Positions 29,426-37,437 of a stretch of DNA of 37,437 nucleotides are shown here, one piece after another. Below the pieces are notes generated by a model. That model was not told the DNA's origin and searched no databases. It saw only the letters and a list, made by a program, of their open reading frames with translations. The DNA is from a virus, in IMG/VR virus record IMGVR_UViG_3300046697_000138, positions 1-37,437 of that record. The stretch is one strand, 5' to 3'. How positions within the stretch are numbered: position 1 is the first letter of the stretch; each line of letters begins with the position of its first letter. The position numbers and the translations under genes were made by a program.

Positions 29426-29724
29426 TGTCGCAACGCATTGTCCGCCTCAATCCGAGTAACACCGCTGTTGCCGGGACGTTTCCCGAAGATGCGGATCATG
29501 TTTTCTTTCTCTGCGATACCAGTAGCGCGGATTTCGCAGTCGTGCTACCGGATTGCCGGGCGGGTAATCAGCACCAGTTCATTTTCAAGAATACGGGGTC
29601 CGGCAAGGTGACGGTGAATGCGACTCCTGGGCAATGGCTGGACGCGACGACCTCGCATGTTTTGAATCAGTTCGAGTCCGTGACATTTTTCAGTGATTTG
29701 AAAAGTCATTGGCACATGATGTAA
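29425..29724 (+). CDS. Small fibre-type beta-domain protein (99 aa)
   Basis: Starts in the TAATG overlap with the previous gene. The sequence AVVLPDCRAGNQHQFIFKNTGSGKVTVNATPG then FESVTFFSDLKSHWHMM is a beta-sandwich unit common at the C-termini of phage tail fibres and spikes (LPD...IKN.GSG.V.V...S...W). As a free-standing gene it may form a fibre tip or chaperone-like cap working with the preceding protein. Confidence 0.6.
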   Translation: MSQRIVRLNPSNTAVAGTFPEDADHVFFLCDTSSADFAVVLPDCRAGNQHQFIFKNTGSGKVTVNATPGQWLDATTSHVLNQFESVTFFSDLKSHWHMM

Positions 29725-29756
29725 TGAATGCGACTCTTTAAGAGGATAGAAAATAA

Positions 29757-32285
29757 ATGGGAACGATAATAGGGGGGTCTTCTGGGCCGTCGAGCAGTAC
29801 TAATGCTGCTGGCAATGGCGCGAACGTAACCGGCACTCCGACTACACAGTCCGGACAGCAGCCGTATCTAACCGACGCTTCCTCCGAGCAAGTCATCCCC
29901 CTGACCGCTGCAAGCGACCCTAACTCCGCACCCACGCCTACTCCGACTCCGACTCCTACCCTTGGTAGTGGTGGTGGTGGTGAACTCGGTAACACTGATC
30001 AGATGGTTGGTCCCGGTGGAGGAACTGAAACGCCCGCGCCGACTTCAGGAAGCGACCCTAACTCCGCGCCCACGCCTACTCCGACTCCGACTCCTACCCT
30101 TGGTAGTGGTGGTGGTGAACTCGGTAACACTGATCAGATGGTTGGTCCCGGTGGAGGAATTGAAACGCCCGTACAACCTCCAGCGAATCCCAATAACGGC
30201 GATCAATATACGGATTCCGATGGCAATGTATGGTGGTATAATGCCATCGACGGCGCGTGGGAGAGTACGCCGCCCGCGCCCACGCCTACCCTTGGTAGTG
30301 GTGGTGGTGAACTCGGTAACACTGATCAGATGGTTGGTCCCGGTGGAGGAACTGAAACGCCCGTACAACCTCCAGCGAATCCCAATAACCCCGTACAACC
30401 TCCAGCGAATCCCAATAACGGCGATCAATATACGGATTCCGATGGCAATGTATGGTGGTATAATGCCGCTGACGGCGCGTGGGAGGGTGTGCCGCCCGCG
30501 CCTACTTCGACTCCGACTCCTACTCCGACTCCTACTCCGACTCCTACTCCGACTCCTACTCCGACTCCTACTCCGACTCCTACTCCGACTCCTACTCCTC
30601 CCTATCCAGTCGAATCGGGAAGCGGTTCACCCCCTGTTACATGGAATGATGGCGCTCCTCCTGCCACAAACACAACGCCAACGGATCAGGCCGGATATGA
30701 TGCGGTATTGGCTGAAGCACAGCGGCGCGCATTGTCGCAAACACCGAATCCCATTGACGCTTCCCTCGAATCGGCGGCGCAAAGCCTTCTTGCAAATCCA
30801 AATGGCGGCTTGGATTATAATACGTGGGAACAAAATCAACTCGAACAACTTGACAATACCAATGCTCAGGCAATGGAAGCGGCGCGGGGGAAACTCGGAA
30901 ATACCTCGCAGAGCGGGGAACTGCAAAACGCCTATTTGCAAAACCTCTTAACTGAATCACAGGGCCGGGCAAACACATCGGCAACTTTGGACGTAACGGC
31001 TGCGGATGAACAGACTAAAAACCTCATCGCCGCGATTGCTTCCGGCAAAGACGTAAGTTCACAGATTACCGCTAACCAGGCTCAGGCGATAGCCAATATG
31101 GTGAGCGTGACCGGGGCTGGTAATAATGCCGAAAACATCGCCGCTGCGCAAAATCTGCAAAGTATGTCCGAGGCTTGGCAGGGAAACCAGACACTTACCC
31201 AGGACCAGTTCAATCAGGGTATGCAGATTATGTCGGAGTCGTGGCAGACCGGGGAGCGGTTGTCTCAGGATGATTATAATACGTATATCACCAACATCCA
31301 AGCTCAACTTGCAATTGCAAAGGCTAATAATGATGCCGCAAATACGACGGCGCTTACGAAACTACAGGCAGACCTTACGCTCGAACGAGATGCGCAGCAG
31401 CAAGGATACGCGGTGGCATTGCAGAATAACGCCGCAAACATAGCCTCGGCGTTGTCTTCGCAAAACTATGATCAGGCAATGAGTCTACAGCAATCGCAGC
31501 AGGATTTCAGTGCGTTGGAGCATGACAAGGACCTGGAGATGCAGGCGGCGGCGCAAAAAATTCAAGAAGAAGGCGTTGATATGTCGGCAATCAACGCAGC
31601 CTTTGCTGCGGGTACTATTGACGGTGATACTTACCGGTCGATGGTGCAGGCGGCTATGGATGGCTTGAACAAGACGTTGCCAGCCGATCAGCAAATAACA
31701 GTTACCGCACCCGACGCCGATGCCGTGACACAGCAGCAGACACAGCAATATAACGATTTAGAACAGCAGTATGGCCTTTCGCACCCTGACCTGAAGGGAA
31801 CGGACTTGGACAAGGCATTTGCCACCTATTATAATCAGCTGATGTATAAGGAAGGGGCAACCGGTACCGGTTCGGTAATAAAAACGGCAACAGATGATAA
31901 TATTTCTGCTCCTGATATCTTTGGCGGAACTATTCAGGATGGATCGACGCAAGCCGGAATGACGTTTGCCGATAACGGCAGTGGTATGGAGCTTACCCAA
32001 GGCGGAAACCAGGCACTTGCAGCCGGGACGAAGTTTGCGCTTTTGTCTGATGCAAGCGTAATGAATGCTCCATCGGCCTCAATCCCCGCAGGAGTCTATA
32101 CATCGCTTGGGTCACTAAGTGGGATTGATGGTATTGGTGGAAGTGCGTTATATGTGCAAGGTGCAGATGGAACTATTTACTGTGCGTCAAATCCAAAGGT
32201 TCGAGCCCTTGCAATAAATGTAAATGGTACAATATACATATCAAGTGATGGCTATACTTACAAGGTAGCGACAGCAACGACGTAA
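29757..32285 (+). CDS. Large repeat-rich internal virion protein (842 aa)
   Basis: Residues 1-290 are low-complexity: an LGSGGGELGNTDQMVGPGGG block three times, PPANPNNGDQYTDSDGNVWW-type segments twice (a short beta module with two Trp) and a Pro-Thr run of about 30 residues. Residues 290-700 are helical, rich in Ala, Gln and Asn (LESAAQSLLANPNGGLDYNTWEQNQLEQL, QSMSEAWQGNQTLTQDQFNQGMQIMSESWQ), as in ejection proteins carried inside podovirus heads. The C-terminus is beta-rich. It probably enters the cell envelope with the DNA. The low-complexity N-terminus could vary in length between relatives. Confidence 0.6.
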   Translation: MGTIIGGSSGPSSSTNAAGNGANVTGTPTTQSGQQPYLTDASSEQVIPLTAASDPNSAPTPTPTPTPTLGSGGGGELGNTDQMVGPGGGTETPAPTSGSDPNSAPTPTPTPTPTLGSGGGELGNTDQMVGPGGGIETPVQPPANPNNGDQYTDSDGNVWWYNAIDGAWESTPPAPTPTLGSGGGELGNTDQMVGPGGGTETPVQPPANPNNPVQPPANPNNGDQYTDSDGNVWWYNAADGAWEGVPPAPTSTPTPTPTPTPTPTPTPTPTPTPTPTPTPTPPYPVESGSGSPPVTWNDGAPPATNTTPTDQAGYDAVLAEAQRRALSQTPNPIDASLESAAQSLLANPNGGLDYNTWEQNQLEQLDNTNAQAMEAARGKLGNTSQSGELQNAYLQNLLTESQGRANTSATLDVTAADEQTKNLIAAIASGKDVSSQITANQAQAIANMVSVTGAGNNAENIAAAQNLQSMSEAWQGNQTLTQDQFNQGMQIMSESWQTGERLSQDDYNTYITNIQAQLAIAKANNDAANTTALTKLQADLTLERDAQQQGYAVALQNNAANIASALSSQNYDQAMSLQQSQQDFSALEHDKDLEMQAAAQKIQEEGVDMSAINAAFAAGTIDGDTYRSMVQAAMDGLNKTLPADQQITVTAPDADAVTQQQTQQYNDLEQQYGLSHPDLKGTDLDKAFATYYNQLMYKEGATGTGSVIKTATDDNISAPDIFGGTIQDGSTQAGMTFADNGSGMELTQGGNQALAAGTKFALLSDASVMNAPSASIPAGVYTSLGSLSGIDGIGGSALYVQGADGTIYCASNPKVRALAINVNGTIYISSDGYTYKVATATT
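30499..30600 (+). repeat. 12-bp simple tandem repeat coding Pro-Thr
   Basis: CCGACTCCTACT repeated about eight times, in frame, encoding (PT)n within the internal virion protein. The period and uniformity make it a likely site of length variation through slippage. Confidence 0.9.
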
Positions 32286-32297
32286 GGAGATAAAATT

Positions 32298-32714
32298 ATG
32301 GGTTATGGTACTGCGGCTGGTGCACAAGATTATATACCAGGCTATCAGCCTACTTCCTCAGGCGAAGGAGACAGCGTGCTCGGCGGCACCGGCACGGCTT
32401 TAAGCTTCAATCCCGTGACTGCAATTGGTACCGCAATCACAGGGGGAATTAGCGCCTACGAAGCATATCAGGAGCAGCAGGAAAAACAGCGAGAATTTGA
32501 TCAGCAAATGGCGATGCAGCAGGAGGGGCTGACGCAAAATTACAGCCTGGGTTTAGCAAATGAACAAAATAATAGTCGCCAGATTGGCATGCAGGGAATA
32601 CAGATGATGATTGCCAACCGCAACCAGGCACTCAAAGAAGCACAGGCACGGGGAGCGCGCGACGACTTCCTGAATTCTAATAGCGGTACGGGCGGCGCTG
32701 ATTCGGCTTTTTAA
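32298..32714 (+). CDS. Small internal virion protein (138 aa)
   Basis: Starts behind AAGGAG. A Gly-rich hydrophobic stretch (FNPVTAIGTAITGGISAYEA) precedes a long Gln-rich amphipathic helix (YQEQQEKQREFDQQMAMQQEG then QQIGMQGIQMMIANRNQALKEAQA). This is the layout of small podovirus ejection proteins such as T7 gp14 (membrane-active segment plus coiled coil). Position between two large internal proteins supports that role. Confidence 0.55.
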   Translation: MGYGTAAGAQDYIPGYQPTSSGEGDSVLGGTGTALSFNPVTAIGTAITGGISAYEAYQEQQEKQREFDQQMAMQQEGLTQNYSLGLANEQNNSRQIGMQGIQMMIANRNQALKEAQARGARDDFLNSNSGTGGADSAF

Positions 32715-32735
32715 GGAACGATAGGGGAAATAATA

Positions 32736-34715
32736 ATGAACGGTACATGGGCAGGCATATTATCCGGTCTTGGCGCGGGGTTTACCTCTGTCGGCACCTC
32801 AATGGATGAACAAAAGAAGTTTGAGGCTCAACAAGAAGCGCAGGAGGCTGAACAAGCAGCGAAGGAGGCGGAGGGGAAGCGGCAACAAGAAACTATCGAC
32901 ATGTTGAAGGCAAAGAATGATGCCGACACCCAATACCAGTTGATGAAGAATACAATTTTACAAAAAGATATTCAGGAAAATGCGCCCTCGACGGCGGGGA
33001 ATGAACCGACTTCGTCTCCCGTCGATGCCGGGGCGGTATCCGCTGCTGCAACCGGAAGTCCGGCGCACACTGCTAATGTTGCCGCGATAAACCAGGATAT
33101 TCACAATAAATTGGCTGCGGCGGCGGCCCCCCAAGCTCCCGGAGCAGCGCAAGGAGCACCACCAGTAACTCCCGCGGCAACTCCAAACATTCAGGGTCCC
33201 AGTATTGATGCTAATGGTCCCGTTCTCGCCACCCCCCCCGACATTAATCCAAATTCAAGCGTAACGAATCCACTACCTCCACAAACAACGATAGACGCAA
33301 GCGTAACGAATCCACTACCTCCACAAACAACGATAGACGCAAGCGTAACGAATCCACTACCTCCACAAACAACGATAGACGCGTTAGACGCTCTCAGGTA
33401 CGGTAATGATTTAAGCGGGAATTCCATGCCTGCGGACGCTTCTGCGGCAGGATCGACACCCCCCCCTTCCCTTGGCACCCCTTCGGGCTTGCCCATGCCT
33501 GCAGCGTCCCCCGGAACGGTAAAAACAGCCATTCCGGGATCAGTGGCAGCTCCAAGCGCGCCCCTTGTCTCTCCAACCGCTTCCGCTTCTGGTGGTATAG
33601 ATTACCAGACACAAATCTCTAATCTACAAAATCAGGCGGACGCGCTGACGACTAAGGGTGAACAGGAATCAAGATTGCGTTCTGATGCCGGTCTTACTCC
33701 TACCCCGTCTGCATTTACCGCACAGAAAATCAAACAGGTTAATCGGCAAATTGAAGTCATTCAGGGAAAGCAGACGATCGACAATGCGAAAGCGGCGGCG
33801 GCGAATTTCCCGGATAAGGGTCCGGGTGGTCTTGATCTTACGCCATATAAAAAAATGGTGAACACCACCAATCCGGCCGCTGCGGAAAAGGGGTTAGAAG
33901 CATTACAGCAAGCATCACGCATTGATTTTGAGAGTTATCAAAACAGGCTAATTATGGAACAGCGAAATAACAGTATGTTCGTTCGCCCCACGGGCGCCGA
34001 CATAGAAAGCGCTGCTCAAATGGTTGCTAATCGGCAAATAACACCGCAAGAAGTACCGAACATGTACAGGGCTCCGGGTGACGGAATAAAGATTTTGGGG
34101 CGAGCGCAAGAAATAATGGATGCTGAAAACGGTGGTCCAGGCACTAATCCTGATGCAACGGTTGCAAATCTTGCAATAGGGGCTAAAAATGCCAATGCTA
34201 TTGGTTTGGTTCGGCAGGCAACTCTGGCAACGACGGCGCTTAGCGGGGTAAGTATTCTGCGTAGACTTTCCGGCGCATGGCAGCGTAACGATTTGCCAAT
34301 GGTAAATAATATTGCAAAGGCAGCTGGTTATCAAACAGGAAATACGCTACAGGCGGTTATTAAAACCGTAACCAAAGCTGTTGGCGATGAGGCGGGAAGT
34401 GTTCTCGGTATTGGTACGGCCTCAGACTTCAAAACACAGCTTGGCATCGACCTTCTGAATATGGAAACCGGTCCCCAAGCATATGATCAACAACTTGATG
34501 CGGTTCAAGGTCTTCTGGAACGAAAACGCAGCGCCATGACCAATACTATGGGTGGGTTCGGTGGCATGTACCAAAAGAGCGCAACCGGACTTACCCCCGC
34601 CGCTGCAGGAGGCGGTTCAGGGGCACCGACCCCTGCCGTAGGAACGGTCATGAAGGGATACCGGTTCAACGGTGGCGATGCTTCTAATCAATCAAATTGG
34701 ACGGCGGTGCAATAA
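32736..34715 (+). CDS. Internal virion (ejection-type) protein (659 aa)
   Basis: The N-terminus is a Gly-rich segment (WAGILSGLGAGFTSVGTSMD) then a long charged coiled coil (KKFEAQQEAQEAEQAAKEAEGKRQQETIDMLKAKND). A disordered Pro/Ala region follows with SVTNPLPPQTTIDA repeated three times exactly at DNA level (42-bp units, about 33260-33385). The remainder is helical with some Gly. These features match large ejection proteins of short-tailed phages. It ends in the TAATG overlap with the next gene. Confidence 0.6.
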   Translation: MNGTWAGILSGLGAGFTSVGTSMDEQKKFEAQQEAQEAEQAAKEAEGKRQQETIDMLKAKNDADTQYQLMKNTILQKDIQENAPSTAGNEPTSSPVDAGAVSAAATGSPAHTANVAAINQDIHNKLAAAAAPQAPGAAQGAPPVTPAATPNIQGPSIDANGPVLATPPDINPNSSVTNPLPPQTTIDASVTNPLPPQTTIDASVTNPLPPQTTIDALDALRYGNDLSGNSMPADASAAGSTPPPSLGTPSGLPMPAASPGTVKTAIPGSVAAPSAPLVSPTASASGGIDYQTQISNLQNQADALTTKGEQESRLRSDAGLTPTPSAFTAQKIKQVNRQIEVIQGKQTIDNAKAAAANFPDKGPGGLDLTPYKKMVNTTNPAAAEKGLEALQQASRIDFESYQNRLIMEQRNNSMFVRPTGADIESAAQMVANRQITPQEVPNMYRAPGDGIKILGRAQEIMDAENGGPGTNPDATVANLAIGAKNANAIGLVRQATLATTALSGVSILRRLSGAWQRNDLPMVNNIAKAAGYQTGNTLQAVIKTVTKAVGDEAGSVLGIGTASDFKTQLGIDLLNMETGPQAYDQQLDAVQGLLERKRSAMTNTMGGFGGMYQKSATGLTPAAAGGGSGAPTPAVGTVMKGYRFNGGDASNQSNWTAVQ

Positions 34716-36679
34716 TGGGCGGCCCATGGGATGATTTTGCACCAGCACCAGCACCAGCCACAGCCGCTCCAGCTCCAGCTTCCGGCCCCTGGGATGATTT
34801 TGCAGCCGCTCCAGCTCCAGCTACCGCGCCTTCATACGGCGATAATCTGCTTGAATTTGGGAACACCGATGCGCCGCGCATACTAAATGCTCCGGGCAAC
34901 GACATGGATAGAGCGGCGGAAAGCATGCACAGAGCATGGGACGCCGGTGATTATCCCAGCGTACTATCGCGCGGTATCGGCGGTGCGGTGAACACTCTTG
35001 CCGATGTCGCAATGATTCCAGTCAAGGAAGGGGTAAGTATTGCAGATAGACTTTCCAACGGCTTCCTTGACAAAAATATTGTGAATCCCGCGCTCGGCGC
35101 TCTCGGTTCAGGATACCAGGCTGTCCGCAAGGTATTTACCGGCGATGATCCCTATAAAAACGACAATTTCGATGCCGATGTCTCGATGTTAGCGCCTGCC
35201 ATTCCCGCCGTCGCTGGTGAAGTAGCTTCGGGGCTTGGCGACCAACTTTCAAGCGCGGCGAAGAACGCCTTCCTGAAATCGTGGAAACTCAAAAGCTCGG
35301 CGACAAGTAAAGCCGGTCCAGATGTTCTTCAGGGTCAAGAAAACCTTGCAAATACATGGGATGAAAATAACATACCAGGGAATCCCGCCGCCGCGTATAA
35401 ATCCACACAAAGTCTTGTTGACGACAAGATGGCTCAGGTGCAGCAAGTCCGCGATGACTATACCGCGCAGAATCCCGATGTGACCGTTGACCTTGGAAAC
35501 GAAGTCGATAATTTGCAAAATAATTTTACTCCTCAGAAGGTTGATGTTCTTTCGGAATATACGCCTGAAGAGGTTGGAACTGCTGTAAATAAGGTTAAAC
35601 GGGTTCTTGCAAATCATGGATTCGGTACTTTCGATGAAAATACCGGTGATTTTCAGGGGTCTTCCGTTCAGCCTGCAGATATTGGTAAAGCCGTCGCGGC
35701 CCTTAACATATTAAAGCCGTTTGCACAGGGAACATTTGATGAACCTACAACGCTCAAAATGGCAGCGGCGCGGGCGATGTATTACCAGCTTCTTTCGACG
35801 GGGGGGGATATAATCCCCGAAGTTAATCCTATCAATCATGACATTTCAAAGCTGATAAATCTTCACGAGGCCGCCGGAGACGCCGCCGCCCGCATGAACA
35901 ATCATAATTTTATCAACTTAGGCGATATGGCAATTGGTACGGCGGCGGCTTTGGCTCATGGCAACATACCCGCCGCCGTGGCAATTCCATTTCTTGGATT
36001 ACGCAAGGGTTTGGCGCGAGGCAGGGGTGCGGGACTTCTTCAGAAACTTGGCAGTGCAGCACAATGGAGCGGCGACAAACTTTCCGGCATGTACGACAAA
36101 CTTGATGCCGACGAGCCTTTACCGCCCGTGGGAAGCGACGTTTCCTATGGAAACACAAATCCGCCTGAAACATTTTGGAATAAGGGGCCGGAGAATCCCG
36201 ACGCAGACGACCCATCATTAGATCTTCAGCCTCCCGAAACTCCCGTTCCTCCTGATATGACGCTCGGCAGTCATGGTGTCGGCGAGCCATCCGTCAACGA
36301 CCTTGATGAAGCGCAGGGCGATATAGAACCGGCAGTGCAGCCGTCTAACTTGCTGACCGAAGATGAATACGGCATGAAGCAAGCGGAAGATGATGGTTAT
36401 AAATTTAATAATAGTGCGGCGGCCCTGGAATATGCCGGACAACAAGCACGCCTTAATGAAAAGATGCTTATATTGGGCCGAACGGGCGAGGTTCCTCCAG
36501 TCGGAAAAATGACTCCGCAACAATTGGATGGGTTTAACAGTTTGGTTACCAGTATGGAAACGCAGCCGCAAGAGTTCGCCAAATATGAAAAGTACGGCCT
36601 TACTGGTGTCCATCCTGACGAAGTCCGGATGTGGCTCAACGAAAGCGATACATATAAAGATTTGGGGAAATTAAAATAA
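34715..36679 (+). CDS. Large internal virion protein with GPWDDF repeats (654 aa)
   Basis: Starts at the ATG overlapping the previous stop (TAATG): MGGPWDDFAPAPAPATAAPA, with a second GPWDDFAAAP copy, a motif I have seen at the ends of other phage virion proteins. The middle is helical with an Ala/Gly-rich stretch that could insert in a membrane (FINLGDMAIGTAAALAHGNIPAAVAIPFLGL). The C-terminus is acidic, Pro-rich and then helical. Likely the largest ejection-type protein, co-translated with the one before it. Confidence 0.6.
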   Translation: MGGPWDDFAPAPAPATAAPAPASGPWDDFAAAPAPATAPSYGDNLLEFGNTDAPRILNAPGNDMDRAAESMHRAWDAGDYPSVLSRGIGGAVNTLADVAMIPVKEGVSIADRLSNGFLDKNIVNPALGALGSGYQAVRKVFTGDDPYKNDNFDADVSMLAPAIPAVAGEVASGLGDQLSSAAKNAFLKSWKLKSSATSKAGPDVLQGQENLANTWDENNIPGNPAAAYKSTQSLVDDKMAQVQQVRDDYTAQNPDVTVDLGNEVDNLQNNFTPQKVDVLSEYTPEEVGTAVNKVKRVLANHGFGTFDENTGDFQGSSVQPADIGKAVAALNILKPFAQGTFDEPTTLKMAAARAMYYQLLSTGGDIIPEVNPINHDISKLINLHEAAGDAAARMNNHNFINLGDMAIGTAAALAHGNIPAAVAIPFLGLRKGLARGRGAGLLQKLGSAAQWSGDKLSGMYDKLDADEPLPPVGSDVSYGNTNPPETFWNKGPENPDADDPSLDLQPPETPVPPDMTLGSHGVGEPSVNDLDEAQGDIEPAVQPSNLLTEDEYGMKQAEDDGYKFNNSAAALEYAGQQARLNEKMLILGRTGEVPPVGKMTPQQLDGFNSLVTSMETQPQEFAKYEKYGLTGVHPDEVRMWLNESDTYKDLGKLK

Positions 36680-37308
36680 TGAAGGATAAGCATGGTCGCC
36701 TGACGAGCACTTTTAAAATAAAGCACAGAGCCTATAATCGTGCTATAGCCGATGCATTGGTCGATGCTATCGCCGAAAGCGATCACGGAAGCGTAGACAT
36801 TATTTTAAAAGAAGACGCGGCATTTTCAAAACTGGACATTACGGCATTGACAATACGTCGGTGGGCCGATGAACACGTGGACTTCAAGAGGGATATTCAG
36901 CGGGCGCGGCAGGTGATGCTTGAGCGTCGGCTTTATGCACACGATAAGGCAACGGAAGAATTCATAGATAAAATAGCGAAGGGCGACCCGAAAACCGCCA
37001 TTGCCTTATCGTCGATGTATCGGATAAAAAGCGATTTCCTGAAGTGGTCGGCTTCGCGCATTCACCCGGAACAATTTGGGGATCGATTGAACGTGAATAC
37101 CAATAATCGGCTTCCGACAAATGTATTTATACAGCCGATGGTAATTACCAGCCAGAAACAAGCGGAAGCGATTGGCAATGTTAATCAGAAAGCGCTTTCT
37201 CAGCAGCCGAAAATAACCGATGGCGTATTGCAAGATAAGCGGGAAACATATAAAATCAATAAGGTAATTAAGAATATAAAAAAAGATAAACGGGTAATAC
37301 AACAATAA
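36679..37308 (+). CDS. terS: Terminase small subunit-like protein
   Basis: Starts in a TAATG overlap. Residues 45-70 (DAAFSKLDITALTIRRWADEHVDFK) look like a helix-turn-helix, followed by the helical block RDIQRARQVMLERRLYAHDK, a second helical region (PKTAIALSSMYRIKSDFLKWSASRIHPEQFGDRL, to residue 137) that matches the oligomerisation and late motif (W-x-x-S-R-x-x-P-x-x-FGDRL) of small terminases, and a basic disordered tail. The small terminase binds the packaging site and loads the large subunit. It is unusual to find it after the internal virion genes, so far from terL; the alternative is a virion-associated DNA-binding protein. Confidence 0.6.
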   Translation: MKDKHGRLTSTFKIKHRAYNRAIADALVDAIAESDHGSVDIILKEDAAFSKLDITALTIRRWADEHVDFKRDIQRARQVMLERRLYAHDKATEEFIDKIAKGDPKTAIALSSMYRIKSDFLKWSASRIHPEQFGDRLNVNTNNRLPTNVFIQPMVITSQKQAEAIGNVNQKALSQQPKITDGVLQDKRETYKINKVIKNIKKDKRVIQQ

Positions 37309-37323
37309 AATGAAAGGATTTAT

Positions 37324-37437
37324 ATGTCTTACCGGGCTGTCGATGTAAAACAATTGGTTGAAGCCCAGGGCAATGAAGGGTATGCTGAAGCAATGGCAGC
37401 AATGAAATATACCGACGACTCGGTAGCCGCACTAGCC
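37324..37437 (+). CDS. Start of a gene cut by the window end
   Basis: After AAAGGA the frame begins MSYRAVDVKQLVEAQGNEGY and is open to the window end (38 codons). The helix-turn-helix-like N-terminus (VDVKQLVEAQGNEGYAEAMAAMKYTDDSVAAL) is too short for a family call. It follows the small-terminase-like gene in the same direction. Confidence 0.5.
   Translation, partial: MSYRAVDVKQLVEAQGNEGYAEAMAAMKYTDDSVAALA

Noticed and set aside
1-37437. Direct terminal repeats or circular overlap
   Set aside because: The first and last stretches show no shared sequence on reading, so genome ends or circularity cannot be inferred.

Overview
The window reads as most of the genome of a tailed bacteriophage with podovirus-type virion genes. 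It has a large terminase, portal, scaffold-like protein, HK97-fold (SU10-like) major capsid protein, head-tail adaptor, nozzle-like tail protein, fibre-like proteins and large disordered internal (ejection-type) proteins. No tape measure, sheath or tail tube is visible. Both window ends cut genes, so completeness or circularity cannot be judged. No integrase, repressor, DNA polymerase, RNA polymerase or endolysin is recognisable.

Layout: positions 1-14111 are almost all on the minus strand, in tight runs of small genes joined by ATGA or TAATG overlaps. They hold accessory and replication functions: a replisome-organiser-like protein, a Sak4-type RecA-fold ATPase, a DUF669-like ssDNA-binding protein, a VRR-NUC nuclease, a DPPY methyltransferase plus half of a D12 methyltransferase, ribbon-helix-helix proteins, zinc-binding proteins, a 54-bp-repeat protein, a DUF3560 protein, an Imm-5-like protein, and an AAA+ ATPase paired with a VWA-like partner. 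Positions 14112-15433 are a non-coding divergent control region with a near-consensus sigma-54 promoter firing leftward, two spaced 15-bp repeats where an activator would bind, a DnaA-box-like site, palindromic repeats and a potentially structured RNA. Positions 15434-37437 are on the plus strand: packaging and virion genes, ending with a small-terminase-like gene about 20 kb from the large terminase and the start of one more gene.

Host: a broken gene at 12613-13072 resembles exported DUF2341-type proteins that I associate with Fibrobacterota-like bacteria, and three virion-region genes carry signal peptides. A Gram-negative, sigma-54-using host is a reasonable but unproven inference.

Most unusual points: the sigma-54 promoter with an enhancer-like array; signal-peptide proteins inside the virion operon; an 87-bp duplicated leader flanking the AAA+/VWA pair; a 66-bp double-hairpin element in two near-identical copies plus a diverged third; the 15.5-copy hypervariable repeat protein; and a short FMNP peptide motif shared by several disordered proteins between portal and scaffold. 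Nine likely small genes (19-53 aa where complete) were found by reading the minus strand directly.
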